In this document: one piece after another, positions 18,201 to 27,417 of the stretch
Position numbering within the stretch: the stretch's first letter is position 1
Layout of the letters: the number at the start of each line of letters is the position of its first letter
DNA from: JAKACA01 sp963735115
GTDB taxonomy: Bacteria > Actinomycetota > Acidimicrobiia > Acidimicrobiales > Bog-793
DNA: 64,000 bases
Assembly (NCBI GenBank): GCA_963735115.1
Contig: CAVTJR010000001.1
Coordinates: 1,302,001-1,366,000 of the forward strand
Direction of reading: 5' to 3'
Notes under the pieces: generated by a model
What the model was told of the DNA's origin: nothing
Databases searched by the model: none
The model's input: the letters and a program-made list of their open reading frames with translations, nothing else
Translations under genes and position numbers: made by a program

Positions 18201-18911
18201 ATGATCCCCGTGTCAGAGACGGCCGCCACGCTCACCTCCTCGTCGAGCAGGAGCGCCCAACTGGCTGGCGCCCGACGCCGCAACGCCAGGGGACACGGCG
18301 CCGAGCTGGCAGATGAGATCGTCTCGGGCGCCCTGGCGATCATCGACCGGACGGGCTCGTCGGAGGCGGTCACCTTGCGTGCGGTGGCGCGCGAGATCGG
18401 GATCGCGGCGCCGTCGATCTATGCCCACTTCCCCGACCGTCAGGCCATCGTGATGGCTGCGGTCGTTCGGATCTTCGACGAACTACGCGAGGCCATCGAG
18501 GAGGGCGTCTCCCGGCACGAGGATCCCGTCGAGCGCCTCGTGGCCGGGTGCGAGGCGTACGTCGCCTACGGGCTCGAGCACGGCCCCCGCTACCGGGTGC
18601 TGTTCTCCGAGGAGCGCATCGCCGATTCGGCCCAGTGCAGACCGGTGTCCATCGGCCCGGACGGCCGACCGCTGTTGGAGTTCGGTGCGGAGTCCTTCGC
18701 CCTCCTCGTAGGCGCCCTCGAGGCCTGCATCGAAGCCGGCGTGTCGGCCAGCAGCGATGTCGTGGCGGACGCCACGGCCATTTGGGTGGGCCTGCACGGC
18801 ACCGTCAGCTTGCGTACGTCCCTGCTGGAGTTTCCCTGGCCGGCGGCCGACTGGTTGGTCCGGCGGTTCGTGCTCTCCCTCGGGCGCATCTCGGAGAGCG
18901 TGCAGCCCTAA
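18201..18911 (+). CDS. TetR/AcrR family repressor
   Basis: A 236-residue one-component regulator. The N-terminal HTH is clear: IVSGALAIIDRTGSSEAVTLRAVAREIGIAAPSIYAHFPDR in outline, ending in the TetR recognition-helix pattern IYAHFPDR. A C-terminal WHG-like ligand domain of about 150 residues follows. ATG 18201 begins after the palindromic operator; an in-frame extension to 18093 would cross that operator and is rejected. It should repress the divergent DHA2 exporter and itself until an inducer binds. Confidence 0.92.
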   Translation: MIPVSETAATLTSSSSRSAQLAGARRRNARGHGAELADEIVSGALAIIDRTGSSEAVTLRAVAREIGIAAPSIYAHFPDRQAIVMAAVVRIFDELREAIEEGVSRHEDPVERLVAGCEAYVAYGLEHGPRYRVLFSEERIADSAQCRPVSIGPDGRPLLEFGAESFALLVGALEACIEAGVSASSDVVADATAIWVGLHGTVSLRTSLLEFPWPAADWLVRRFVLSLGRISESVQP

Positions 18912-19069
18912 GGTTTCATAGAGGGCATCGTCAGTGAGATCGAGGCTGTGCTCTGGCTGGGGCCGCCACGGTGGCGGATCCGGGAGGCTCCTCCGGCTCG
19001 TAGAGATCATCCGCCCGGGCCAGCCGCCTTACGCCTGCCGTCGGCCGGCAGCTGCTTCCCTCAAGTTGC

Positions 19070-21418
19070 TTGACCAGGGTGCCGATACCGTCAGTGGTGC
19101 TGTCGGCGAAGACATCCGGGCGGGGCGGCACACCGTTCGAATCGAGCCGGGCCCGGACGGCGCTCTGGTCGACGTACGCCGTGCTCGGGGTCTTGCTCGT
19201 CGCCTATCTCGTCTTCCTCATCCAGCGCGGCCTCGGGCCGAGCTCCACGGCCGTCGACGGTTGGGGAATCGACGCCTTCGAAGTGACGGCCAGTTTGTTG
19301 TGCATCGCAAGAGGCCTGATAGCGAGGCGGGGGAGGGCCGCCGCCCTCTTCCTCGGATTCGGCCTTCTCGCCTGGGCGGTCGGCGACATCCTCCTCACGA
19401 TCGAGTCGCTCGGCGGCGCCACTCCCCCGACGCCATCGCCGGCGGACGTCCTCTACTTGAGCTTCTACCCCCTTGCCTATGTCGCCGTCGTGCTCTTCAT
19501 GCGGGGACAGGTCCGCCGGCTCACTGCGCCCAACTGGCTGGACGGCGCCGTGGCGGGAGTCGGTGCCGCGGCGGTCTGCGCCGCCTTCGCGTTTCACAGC
19601 ATCCTGCGATCGACCCACGGGAGCATCGCCGGCACCGTGACGGACCTCGCCTACCCCATCGGCGATCTCCTCCTTCTCGCCCTCGTGGTGGGGGGTACGG
19701 CAGTCCTCGCCGGCGGCAGGAGGGCTCCCTGGCTGCTCCTCGCCAGCGGGATCGCCCTCAACGTCGCCGGGGACACGTTCAACCTCTTCCAGTCGACGGC
19801 GGGGGCCACCGATGTCGGGGTGATCTTCAACTCCATCGCCTGGCCGACGGCCATCCTCTTGATGTCCATGGCCGTCTGGCTCCGGCCGCATCCCTCCGAT
19901 CTGGCGGCCGCCGAGAAACCGTCCGGCTTTGTCCTTCCCGGCCTCGGCGCCATGTGCGGGCTGGCGGTGCTCTTCGTCGGCAGCGTGCATCACGTCGGCC
20001 GGGTTGCCCTCATCCTCGCCATGGCGACGTTGACGGCAGCCGGCCTTCGCACGATCCTGTCCGTGCGCACGTTGCGGCTCCTGACCGAGGACCGCCACCG
20101 CCAATCGGTGACCGACCACCTGACGGGTCTCGGCAACCGGCGGCACCTCTTCAACGTTCTCGACACGTTCTTCGCGGATCTGGCCTGCGCGCAGGTTCCA
20201 GAGCGGTTTCTGGCGTTCCTGTTCATCGACCTCGACCACTTCAAGGAGATCAACGACTCCTTCGGTCACCCGGCCGGCGACGAGCTGCTGCGGCAACTCG
20301 GTCCGAGACTGAGGTCCTGCCTTCGTTCCTCCGACGTCCTCGTGCGATTCGGCGGCGACGAGTTCGCCGTCGTCCTCGTCGATGTCGACGCCGAGTACGC
20401 CACCGTCGTTGCCGAGCGCCTCGTCGCCAGCCTCCACGAGCCGTTCGCTCTCGACGTCGTCAGCGCCTCCATCTCCGCCAGCATCGGCATCGCCATGGGG
20501 CCGACTGACGCCGAGGACAGCGCCGGCCTCCTGCGTTGCTCGGACGTCGCCATGTACCGAGCCAAGCTGGCCGAGGTGCCCGTCGCCCTGTACGAGCGGG
20601 AGCTCGACACGGGCACGAGCCCCTTGCTGTTGGTGGAGGAATTGCGGGAGGCCGTCGAGACAGGGGGGCTGCTGCTTCACTACCAGCCTCAGCTCGACTT
20701 GCGCTCGGGTGAGATCGTCGCTTTCGAGGCGCTCATCCGTTGGCCGCATCCGCGTCTCGGCATCGTCCCGCCTCTCAAGTTCATCCCACTGGCGGAGGAA
20801 GCCGGCCTGATGCAGGCGCTGACGGGGTGGGTTCTGGGCGAGGCCCTGGCGCAGTGCGCCGCCTGGAGAGACATCGGCCACGACGTAGCCATCGCCGTCA
20901 ACATCTCGACGTCGAACCTGCTCGACGCCGGCTTCACCGACCTCGTGCGCTCCCTGCTCGGGCAGTACCGCCTGCCCCCGGAGGCACTTGTCCTCGAGAT
21001 GACCGAGACGAGCATCATCTCGGACTTCGATCGATCGAAGAGCGTCATCGAGGAGCTGCGGGACATAGGCCTCGTCGTCTCGATCGACGACTTCGGAGCC
21101 GGCTTCACGTCGCTCGCCTACTTGAGCAGCCTGGCCGTCGGGGAGCTCAAGCTCGACCGCACCTTCATTACGGGCCTCGCGAGCGGAGAGCGCACACGCG
21201 ACCCGGAGCTGGTGCGGGCGACCATCGATCTCGGCCACGCGCTCGGCTTGCGCGTCGTCGCCGAGGGGGTCGAGGACGAGGCCACCCTCGATTTGTTGTC
21301 CGATCTCGGGTGTGACCTCGCACAGGGCTATTGCATCAGCCGGCCGAAGCCGGCGGAGGAGACCTTCGTCGTTGCTCACGCCGTGACCGGACCCGCCGCA
21401 CTTCTCGTCTCCGGCTGA
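19070..21418 (+). CDS. Membrane-bound GGDEF-EAL cyclic di-GMP protein
   Basis: A 782-residue bifunctional c-di-GMP protein. About eight hydrophobic segments span residues 30-290 and form an integral-membrane sensor. The GGDEF domain (RFGGDEFAVV near 427) keeps its I-site RSSD five residues upstream. The EAL domain has EALIRW near 552, DDFGAGFTSL, KLDRTFI and VVAEGVE, so both cyclase and phosphodiesterase residues look intact. The start is uncertain: TTG 19070 or GTG 19079, neither with a good ribosome site. One activity may dominate in the cell; sequence alone cannot say which. Confidence 0.92.
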   Translation: MTRVPIPSVVLSAKTSGRGGTPFESSRARTALWSTYAVLGVLLVAYLVFLIQRGLGPSSTAVDGWGIDAFEVTASLLCIARGLIARRGRAAALFLGFGLLAWAVGDILLTIESLGGATPPTPSPADVLYLSFYPLAYVAVVLFMRGQVRRLTAPNWLDGAVAGVGAAAVCAAFAFHSILRSTHGSIAGTVTDLAYPIGDLLLLALVVGGTAVLAGGRRAPWLLLASGIALNVAGDTFNLFQSTAGATDVGVIFNSIAWPTAILLMSMAVWLRPHPSDLAAAEKPSGFVLPGLGAMCGLAVLFVGSVHHVGRVALILAMATLTAAGLRTILSVRTLRLLTEDRHRQSVTDHLTGLGNRRHLFNVLDTFFADLACAQVPERFLAFLFIDLDHFKEINDSFGHPAGDELLRQLGPRLRSCLRSSDVLVRFGGDEFAVVLVDVDAEYATVVAERLVASLHEPFALDVVSASISASIGIAMGPTDAEDSAGLLRCSDVAMYRAKLAEVPVALYERELDTGTSPLLLVEELREAVETGGLLLHYQPQLDLRSGEIVAFEALIRWPHPRLGIVPPLKFIPLAEEAGLMQALTGWVLGEALAQCAAWRDIGHDVAIAVNISTSNLLDAGFTDLVRSLLGQYRLPPEALVLEMTETSIISDFDRSKSVIEELRDIGLVVSIDDFGAGFTSLAYLSSLAVGELKLDRTFITGLASGERTRDPELVRATIDLGHALGLRVVAEGVEDEATLDLLSDLGCDLAQGYCISRPKPAEETFVVAHAVTGPAALLVSG

Positions 21419-21430
21419 GAACCCGCCCGG

Positions 21431-22594
21431 CTACCGCTGGGCAGGCCGTTTGGCAGCCAGCTGTGAGGTTGCTAGCAGGGCAGGCATCACGTCACCCTCG
21501 TGATAGATGCGCTCCGACGGCTCGATGTTGTCGAGGAAGCCCTGGTAGACAGCTGCCTGCCGCAACACGGCGAGTGGCTGCAGGAGCCGCCAGGCCGTGG
21601 CCGGATCCGTGCCGACCTCCGCCCGTGCCCAGGCTTGCAGCCAGTAGCGCTCCAGAGCCTCCGCCTCCTCTCCTGGCAGGCGTGAGAGGACGGCGAGATC
21701 GAGGAGGGGATGGCCGACACGGGAATCACCCCAGTCGAACCAGATAGGGGGGTCGATGCCGATGCGGGCGTTGCCGGCGTGAGCGTCCCCGTGGACGAGG
21801 ACGTCGCGCAGTCCGCATTCTCCGATTTCATCACCGAGCCGCACGGCGTCGTCCAACAAGCGCTGGAGGTGTGGATCCTGTGGCGCTCGCCGCCGGACGA
21901 GGGCGGCGAGCTCGTCGACGAGGCACGGCCACCGTGCGTCGGGCACGCCGGCACCGAGGAGGTCGCTGGTGAGCGGCGCGGTGCGAAGCTGCAACTCCAC
22001 GAGATGGTCGATCAAGCGCCGCTTGTCCTCGAGGGTGGCGTGGAAGCCGTCGCTCCCGGGGAACTCGGCCATCAGGATGCGATGACCGTCTGCGGCGAGC
22101 AGCTCCGGTGCGCCGCCGCCGGCCAGCAGTCGCAGGACAGCCGCCTCATGGCGAAAGAAGCCCGGGACGCATTTCAACCAGGCCGTCGCCCCGCCCGCCG
22201 GAAACGACCAGATGGACGAGAGGTTCCACGTGCGATGCTGGGTGGGCGGCCCCGACGGCTGGACGATGCCGGCCGCCCACTCGAGGTCGGCGGCCGGGCC
22301 ACCCGGGCGCGCCCAGGGCATGCGCAGCGGGTGCTCGCCGAGTACCTCGGCACACGGTGCCAAGGGGAGCCGACGCGTTCCCTCGCGGGCTTCGGCCAGG
22401 TAGCGCGCCTGGCCGCCGCAGCCCGCCCCCGGCTTCAAGACCTGCAAGAGCCGGAGGACGTGGAGGGAACCGAAGCGCTCTCCGATGGGCTCTGTGTCCT
22501 GCCACCAGGGCGTCTCAACCTCGAATGGTTCAATCTGTCCGAGGACGTCGCCGGCCCCATCGCACACGACGAGACTCACCGACCGACCGGTCAC
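21431..22594 (-). CDS. Aminoglycoside-phosphotransferase-fold kinase
   Basis: A 387-residue protein whose C-terminal half has the APH/choline-kinase fold: VLVHGDAHAGNARIG is the Brenner catalytic loop (HGDxxxxN) and IWFDWGDSRVGHPLLDLAVL carries the metal-binding Asp. The first 120 residues are not recognised. The family phosphorylates small molecules such as antibiotics, choline or sugars; no substrate is indicated. The only start near the frame end is GTG 22594, with no clear ribosome site. It is divergent from an alpha/beta hydrolase and converges with the GGDEF-EAL gene. Confidence 0.82.
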   Translation of the reverse strand: MTGRSVSLVVCDGAGDVLGQIEPFEVETPWWQDTEPIGERFGSLHVLRLLQVLKPGAGCGGQARYLAEAREGTRRLPLAPCAEVLGEHPLRMPWARPGGPAADLEWAAGIVQPSGPPTQHRTWNLSSIWSFPAGGATAWLKCVPGFFRHEAAVLRLLAGGGAPELLAADGHRILMAEFPGSDGFHATLEDKRRLIDHLVELQLRTAPLTSDLLGAGVPDARWPCLVDELAALVRRRAPQDPHLQRLLDDAVRLGDEIGECGLRDVLVHGDAHAGNARIGIDPPIWFDWGDSRVGHPLLDLAVLSRLPGEEAEALERYWLQAWARAEVGTDPATAWRLLQPLAVLRQAAVYQGFLDNIEPSERIYHEGDVMPALLATSQLAAKRPAQR

Positions 22595-22700
22595 GTCGGT
22601 TGCTCAGTCGCCGAGGGCAGGTGTCGGGATGTCCGCACGGGGGCCTTAACTTAGGGCGACCTGTGCGAACACGACGGCGCGCTTCTCGTAGGCTGGCCGC

Positions 22701-23618
22701 ATGCCCGGCGACGTGGGAACCACGCAGGCAAATGGGATCACGATCTCGTACGAGACCTTTGGCGAGCTGACCGATCCACCCCTGCTTCTCATCATGGGGC
22801 TCGGCGCCCAGATGATCGCCTGGCCTGATGAGCTCTGCGACTTGCTGGTGGGTGGCGGCTACTTCGTCGTGCGATTCGACAACCGCGACGCCGGTTTGTC
22901 CACTCACCTGGCGGAGCTCGATGCGCCATCTCCCGTGGCCGTACTGGCGCGCCGTTCACGCCCCCCGTACACGGTTGACGACATGGCTGATGACGCTGCC
23001 GGCCTGCTGCAGGCCCTGAGGATCGACTCCGCCCACGTCGTCGGTGCGTCCATGGGGGGGTTCATCGCTCAGGCGGTGGCGCTCAGGCACAGGAAACGGG
23101 TGCGCAGCCTCAGCCTCATCATGACGTCCACCGGATCCCGCCTTGTCGGCCATCCACAGCCACGAGTGGCCGCCCGCCTGGCGCGCCGTCGACCGGTGCT
23201 GGACCGCCCGGCTGCGATCGAGACGGCGGTCGAGACCTTCCGGATCATCGGCTCTCCGGGCTACCCCTTCGACGAGGGGCGCATCCGCGAGCTGGCAGGC
23301 CGCTCCTATGACCGCGCGTACGATCCCGCCGGCGTCCTCCGGCAACTGGCGGCGGTGACCGCTCAAAGCGACCGTACCCGCCAGCTGCACCACCTCGAGA
23401 TGCCGACGCTCGTCCTGCACGGAATGGACGACCCGCTCGTCGGCGTGAGCGGTGGACGGTCGATCGCCCGGGCGGTACCGGGCGCCAGCTTCATGGGCTT
23501 CCCCGGGATGGGGCACGATCTGCCTCGGGCGCTCTGGCCGCAATTCTCCGAGGCCATCTTGGCGACCGCAGCGGTCGGGGAGGCAGGGACCGCCTTCGGG
23601 CAAACGGCCGGCAGCTAA
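22701..23618 (+). CDS. Alpha/beta hydrolase
   Basis: A 305-residue alpha/beta-fold hydrolase. The nucleophile elbow is GASMGG near Ser116, the acid is Asp in HGMDDPLV, and the histidine is in GMGHDLP. The early LLLIMGLGAQMIAWP segment supplies the oxyanion hole, and FDNRDAGLST is shared with esterases of the aclacinomycin methylesterase type. Its TAA overlaps the stop of the convergent MFS gene by three bases. Substrate unknown. Confidence 0.88.
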   Translation: MPGDVGTTQANGITISYETFGELTDPPLLLIMGLGAQMIAWPDELCDLLVGGGYFVVRFDNRDAGLSTHLAELDAPSPVAVLARRSRPPYTVDDMADDAAGLLQALRIDSAHVVGASMGGFIAQAVALRHRKRVRSLSLIMTSTGSRLVGHPQPRVAARLARRRPVLDRPAAIETAVETFRIIGSPGYPFDEGRIRELAGRSYDRAYDPAGVLRQLAAVTAQSDRTRQLHHLEMPTLVLHGMDDPLVGVSGGRSIARAVPGASFMGFPGMGHDLPRALWPQFSEAILATAAVGEAGTAFGQTAGS

Positions 23619-24961
23619 CCAGCGGGTGCCGGAGGGGCTGCAGCGGGAGGGGGGAGATCGGGCCGGCGGTAGCGAGCAGCGGTCTCCGCGGTGCTGTGAG
23701 CGGTCTTCGTCGTGAAGGTGCTGAAGGGGACGGGCATTGCGGAACGTCCGAGGCGCTTGAACAACGGTCGTGCAAGCACGAGGGCGACGACGCATTGCGC
23801 CGCGCCGGCGAGGACAAGGGGGAGGCGCAGGCCGCCGAGCACGGCCAGCCCTCCCGCGCAGAGAGCCCCCACCGGTGCCGCTCCCCAGACGATTCCTCGC
23901 CAGGCGGATCCGACCCGACCCATCACCTCGTTCGGCGTCAGCCGTTGTCGCAGCGAGATGGCGACGACGCTGCCGGCGGCGACCGCGAAGCCCACGAGGG
24001 CGAAGGCGGAGCCTGCGAGGATCGGGGAGTGGGTCATCGCCATCACGAGGTAGCTGAGGCCGGACACGAGCGCCGCCGACAGGAGCGTGGCGGCGCTGCC
24101 GATCCTCGTCACGATGCGGTCCGCCAGCAATGCTCCTGGAACATTCCCAACGGCTCCAGCCGCCAGGAACACTCCATAGAAGCGGGGCTCCACACCCCAG
24201 AGGTGCCTCGCCAAGAGCACGAGGACCCCGGCGACAAGGCCCTGCAAGCCGGACAGAGCGGCGATGAGCGTGAGGAGCACCCGTTGCCGGCGATCGCCGA
24301 ACAACAGCCGGACGCCGTCCCACGTAGAGCCTCTCGCTACCGCAGGATCCGGCCGCGGCGTCCGCAGGCCGAGCAGTGCCAGACCGGAGGCACCGATGGC
24401 GGAGGCGTCCGCGATGAAGGGAAGCGCCTGTTTGGCCGCAAAAGCAAATGCGCCGATGATCGGGCCGGCCAAATGCTCGGCGGCGGCTTCCGTGCCGTTG
24501 AGGACTCCGTTGGCCGTGGCCAGCGTGCCGGGAGGAACAAGCTCGGGTATGGCGGCCTGGGAAGCTGAGTAGTACAGGGTGCGGGCCGTTCCATTGGCGA
24601 GCACGAACAACACCAGCAGGGCGAGGTCCATCTTCCCCAGCCCGACGAGGAGCGCCATCGATGCGAGCAGGACCCCGCGGGCGATGTTGACGATGGCCAT
24701 GAGACGCCCTCGCTCGAAGCGATCGGACAGCACACCTGCCGGCAATGCTGCCAGCAACCAGGGCAGCTTGTCGGCCGCCACCACGCTCGAGACAACCAGA
24801 CCCGCTAGCCGGAGCGAAAGATGGGCCTGCTCCGCCACGACGACGGCCAAGAGGGGAACAGCGCCGTAGGCGAACCCGTCGCCCGAGCTGGCGGCGGCGA
24901 AAGTACCCCAGAGGTACCAGTACTTGCGGCCGAGGCGACTGTCAGTGGGTCTATGGGCCAC
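23615..24961 (-). CDS. MFS transporter (EntS/MFS_3-like)
   Basis: A 448-residue transporter with about 12 hydrophobic segments. The N-terminal GTFAAASSGDGFAYGAVPLLAV and motif-A-like GVLSDRFERGRLM after TM2 match the MFS_3 group that includes enterobactin exporter EntS and macrolide efflux proteins. It converges on the alpha/beta hydrolase with overlapping stop codons. The 350 bp upstream contains structured but apparently non-coding DNA. Substrate is not predictable. Confidence 0.86.
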   Translation of the reverse strand: MAHRPTDSRLGRKYWYLWGTFAAASSGDGFAYGAVPLLAVVVAEQAHLSLRLAGLVVSSVVAADKLPWLLAALPAGVLSDRFERGRLMAIVNIARGVLLASMALLVGLGKMDLALLVLFVLANGTARTLYYSASQAAIPELVPPGTLATANGVLNGTEAAAEHLAGPIIGAFAFAAKQALPFIADASAIGASGLALLGLRTPRPDPAVARGSTWDGVRLLFGDRRQRVLLTLIAALSGLQGLVAGVLVLLARHLWGVEPRFYGVFLAAGAVGNVPGALLADRIVTRIGSAATLLSAALVSGLSYLVMAMTHSPILAGSAFALVGFAVAAGSVVAISLRQRLTPNEVMGRVGSAWRGIVWGAAPVGALCAGGLAVLGGLRLPLVLAGAAQCVVALVLARPLFKRLGRSAMPVPFSTFTTKTAHSTAETAARYRRPDLPPPAAAPPAPAG

Positions 24962-25131
24962 GACGCGGCCTACCGGAGGTACTCAACAGGGCGCCCCAGC
25001 CGACATGTGCCCATCTTGCCTCATGGCAGGCACACGACAAAAGGCCTAAGGCACCTGAACAAGAAATTCTTGCGCCGACGAGAAAGAATTCCTCAAGTCC
25101 TCGCTTCGGCGATCCGATAGAGAAGGCGGAA

Positions 25132-25160
25132 ACTCCGTGCCGGCCAGTCCGGCACGGAGT
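25132..25160. terminator. Strong 12-bp hairpin, possible terminator
   Basis: ACTCCGTGCCGG and CCGGCACGGAGT form a perfect 12-bp stem around a five-base loop. No T-run follows on either strand, so intrinsic termination is uncertain, as is common in high-GC actinobacteria. It lies downstream of the minus-strand GGDEF-EAL gene. Confidence 0.45.
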
Positions 25161-25227
25161 CCCCTGCCATCCAGTGATCTTTTAGTGGTCGAATCCCATC
25201 AACCCCACGAAACGTCACGGCAGGTCA

Positions 25228-25292
25228 ACACGACCACCTCCCTTCAGGCAGACGAGGGGGGCTCGGTTCGGGAAGTCGAGGGGAGGTCGTGT
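25228..25292. other. Imperfect long stem-loop
   Basis: ACACGACC (25228-25235) pairs with GGTCGTGT (25285-25292). The stem continues inward with CTCCC against GGGAG and TTC against GAA across small bulges. It could be a structured leader, a small RNA or a terminator. No known riboswitch is recognised. Confidence 0.3.
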
Positions 25293-25652
25293 CAGCGGCC
25301 CCCCTCCTTTCCCGCGTTCATCTTTCCAGGTCGGAGCGCTGAACGCAATCCTCATTCTGGTTTGAGCGGTAATTCAGGCGCGAAGAACGAGCGCAGGACC
25401 GTGTGCGCAACGGTGTCGCGCCCGATTGAGCGACCGCACCCGAACCCACTTTGACCGCTCGTTCAGCGGTGTTTAACTGCCAATCTGGCCGAGGCCTTCG
25501 CGATCCGACTCCGGCGGAGTGCTCGCTTTCCCGAACGATCCGCAACGGCGGCGGCAACTCACGAGAGAAGTTGAGGCGCGGGCGGCTGATTAGCCAGTCT
25601 CTCAACGTCGAGGCACTCAGAGGCCGGGCGAGGTAGTAGCCCTGGACGCGAG

Positions 25653-26480
25653 TCACACTCGGCGTCGGCCAGCACCGCGCACGTGAGCTCGTCCTCCGCC
25701 CCTTCTGCCACGACCTCCAGCTGGAGGGAGTGTGCCATCGCGATGGACGAGCGAACGATGATGGCGTTGCTCGTGTCCGTCGCCATGTTCGTGATGAAGG
25801 AGCGGTCGATCTTGAGCTCCTTGAGGGGCAGCCGGTGGAGGTAGGCGAGCGAGGAGTAACCGGTGCCGTAGTCGTCCACCGCCACTCGCACACCGAGGTC
25901 CCCGAAGCTTGCCGAGGACGCGGCTCGCCTCGCCGAGGTCAGCCATCACCTCAGTCTCTGTCACTTCCAGCGTGAGTGACTTCGGTGACAGCCCGTTGGC
26001 GGCGAGCCGAGCGGCGACCTCGTCGACGAGCGAGGGGCGAGAGAGGTCACGTCCGGAGAGGTTGACCGATACGCCGAGCGGCACGCCGGAATCGCGCCAC
26101 TTGGCTGCTTCTGCGCACGCTTCTGACAGCACGAAGTCGGTGATCTCGCCGATCAGGCCCATCTGGGCAGCGATAGCGATGAACTCGTCGGCGGGCACGT
26201 GTCCGAACTCCGGGTGGTTCCAGCGGCAGAGCGCCTCGACACGCACGAGATCACCGGTAGCAAGCGTTGCGATCGGCTGGTAGACGACGTGCAGTCCACG
26301 CTGCGCCAGAGCCTGTGCCAGCTGTCCACCGAGCACGAGCTTGCGCTGCATGTTCTGGTCCTGCGAGGGGGAGAAGAGCTCAATGCCTGATCGCTTCTCC
26401 TTGGCGAGGTACATGGCGATGTCGGCACGCTGCAGCAGCGTCGAGACGTTGTCGCCGTGCTCCGGGAGCGAGCGCGACAC
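25653..26480 (-). pseudogene. EAL fragment of the broken c-di-GMP gene
   Basis: Encodes the end of the GGDEF domain (ADIAMYLAKEKRSG) and most of an EAL phosphodiesterase domain with VRVEALCRWNHPE and VSVNLSGRDLSRPS. The frame is lost after VLGKLRG. The following catalytic block VAVDDYGTGYSSLAYL and VVAEGAEDE lies in the adjacent frame at 25559-25891, and the last stretch QGYYLARPLS in a third frame. Confidence 0.7.
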
Positions 26481-27417
26481 CTGCGCTGGCGCGCACGGCG
26501 AGCATGATTCCGTCGACGTTCATGGGTTGGCTCACGGCCGTTTCCAGGTCCCGAACGATGCCGATGGCCTCCTCCGGGCCGATGATGTCAGTGACGATGA
26601 CGGCGAACTCATCGCCGCCGAGGCGGGCGACGGTGGCGCGCCCATGAGCCGCCTTGACGAGGCATTCCGCCACCTTGCACAAGAGCCGGTCGCCCGTTCC
26701 GTGGCCGAGCGTGTCGTTCACCTCTTTGAAGCGATCGAGGTCGAGCAGGGCGACCGCTGCCCGACCCGTCTCGGCGAGGGCGGCTGATGCCCGCTCGAGG
26801 AAGAGCGTGCGATTTGGAAGGCCCGTGAGCGTGTCGTGCATCGCCTGGTGGGATTTGCTCTCCGCCTCCAAGCGGAGCTCCTCCACGAGGCGTGCCCGTT
26901 CGAGGGTCGTGCTGGCGTGGGCGGCAAGCGCCTCGAAGAGCCGAAGATCGTCGTCGTCGAACGGGTCGAGCTGCTCCTCACGATCGAGCGCCAGGAGGGC
27001 GCCGAAGACACGGTCACCGCTCGTTAGGGGCGCCACGAGGGCATCACGAAATGCCCGATCACTGGGTCGGCTGCCCGCGCTGGCGCCGTGGGGTCGAAGG
27101 GTCGCATGTGCATGCTGACCCGACCTTCGGAGATGACGCGGGCAATCGCCGACGACCCGTCGAGGGGGATGCCGTTCTCGAACGAACGCTCGATCGTCAC
27201 GCAGCGCCGCCCGGCGGCCACATGGCCATTCATCGGTGAGTATCACTTCGGCCCGGCTGGCGCGCATGACGGACTGCACTCGTTCGAGGATTGCCCACAC
27301 CGTCTGTGCCGGCTCAAGTTGTGGGCCGCCAAGCGACCGACCGAAGTCGTAGAGCTGCTGAAGCGCCCCAAAGCGGTTGGTAAGTCGCAGGTATCCCCGG
27401 TAGGCGGAAACGATCAA
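26380..27417 (-). pseudogene. GAF-GGDEF fragment of the broken c-di-GMP gene
   Basis: The longest uninterrupted piece. It carries part of a GAF domain and a GGDEF domain with MHDTLTGLPNRTLFLERA and RLGGDEFAVIV. The I-site position five residues before GGDEF reads HGRA, so feedback inhibition is lost or absent. Inside the GAF part the frame is wrong between about 27030 and 27235; the correct reading (NGHVAAGRRCVTIERSFENG) is in a neighbouring frame. It ends out of frame after ASAGVALAP. Confidence 0.7.

Larger units (their letters stand above)
24962..25317. other. Non-coding gap with two stem-loops
   Basis: No convincing gene is visible between the MFS gene start and the tail of the broken GGDEF-EAL gene. 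Short open frames lack family features. The stretch holds a 12-bp perfect hairpin (25132-25160) and a longer imperfect stem-loop (25228-25292). It should contain the promoter of the MFS gene and the end of the minus-strand c-di-GMP gene. Confidence 0.5.

Noticed and set aside
19091..21379. Minus-strand open frame of 762 codons opposite the GGDEF-EAL gene
   Set aside because: Antisense shadow; the plus strand has intact GGDEF and EAL motifs.
25137..25454. Plus-strand 105-codon open frame in the gap
   Set aside because: No ribosome site or motif, and it crosses both stem-loops and the EAL tail.
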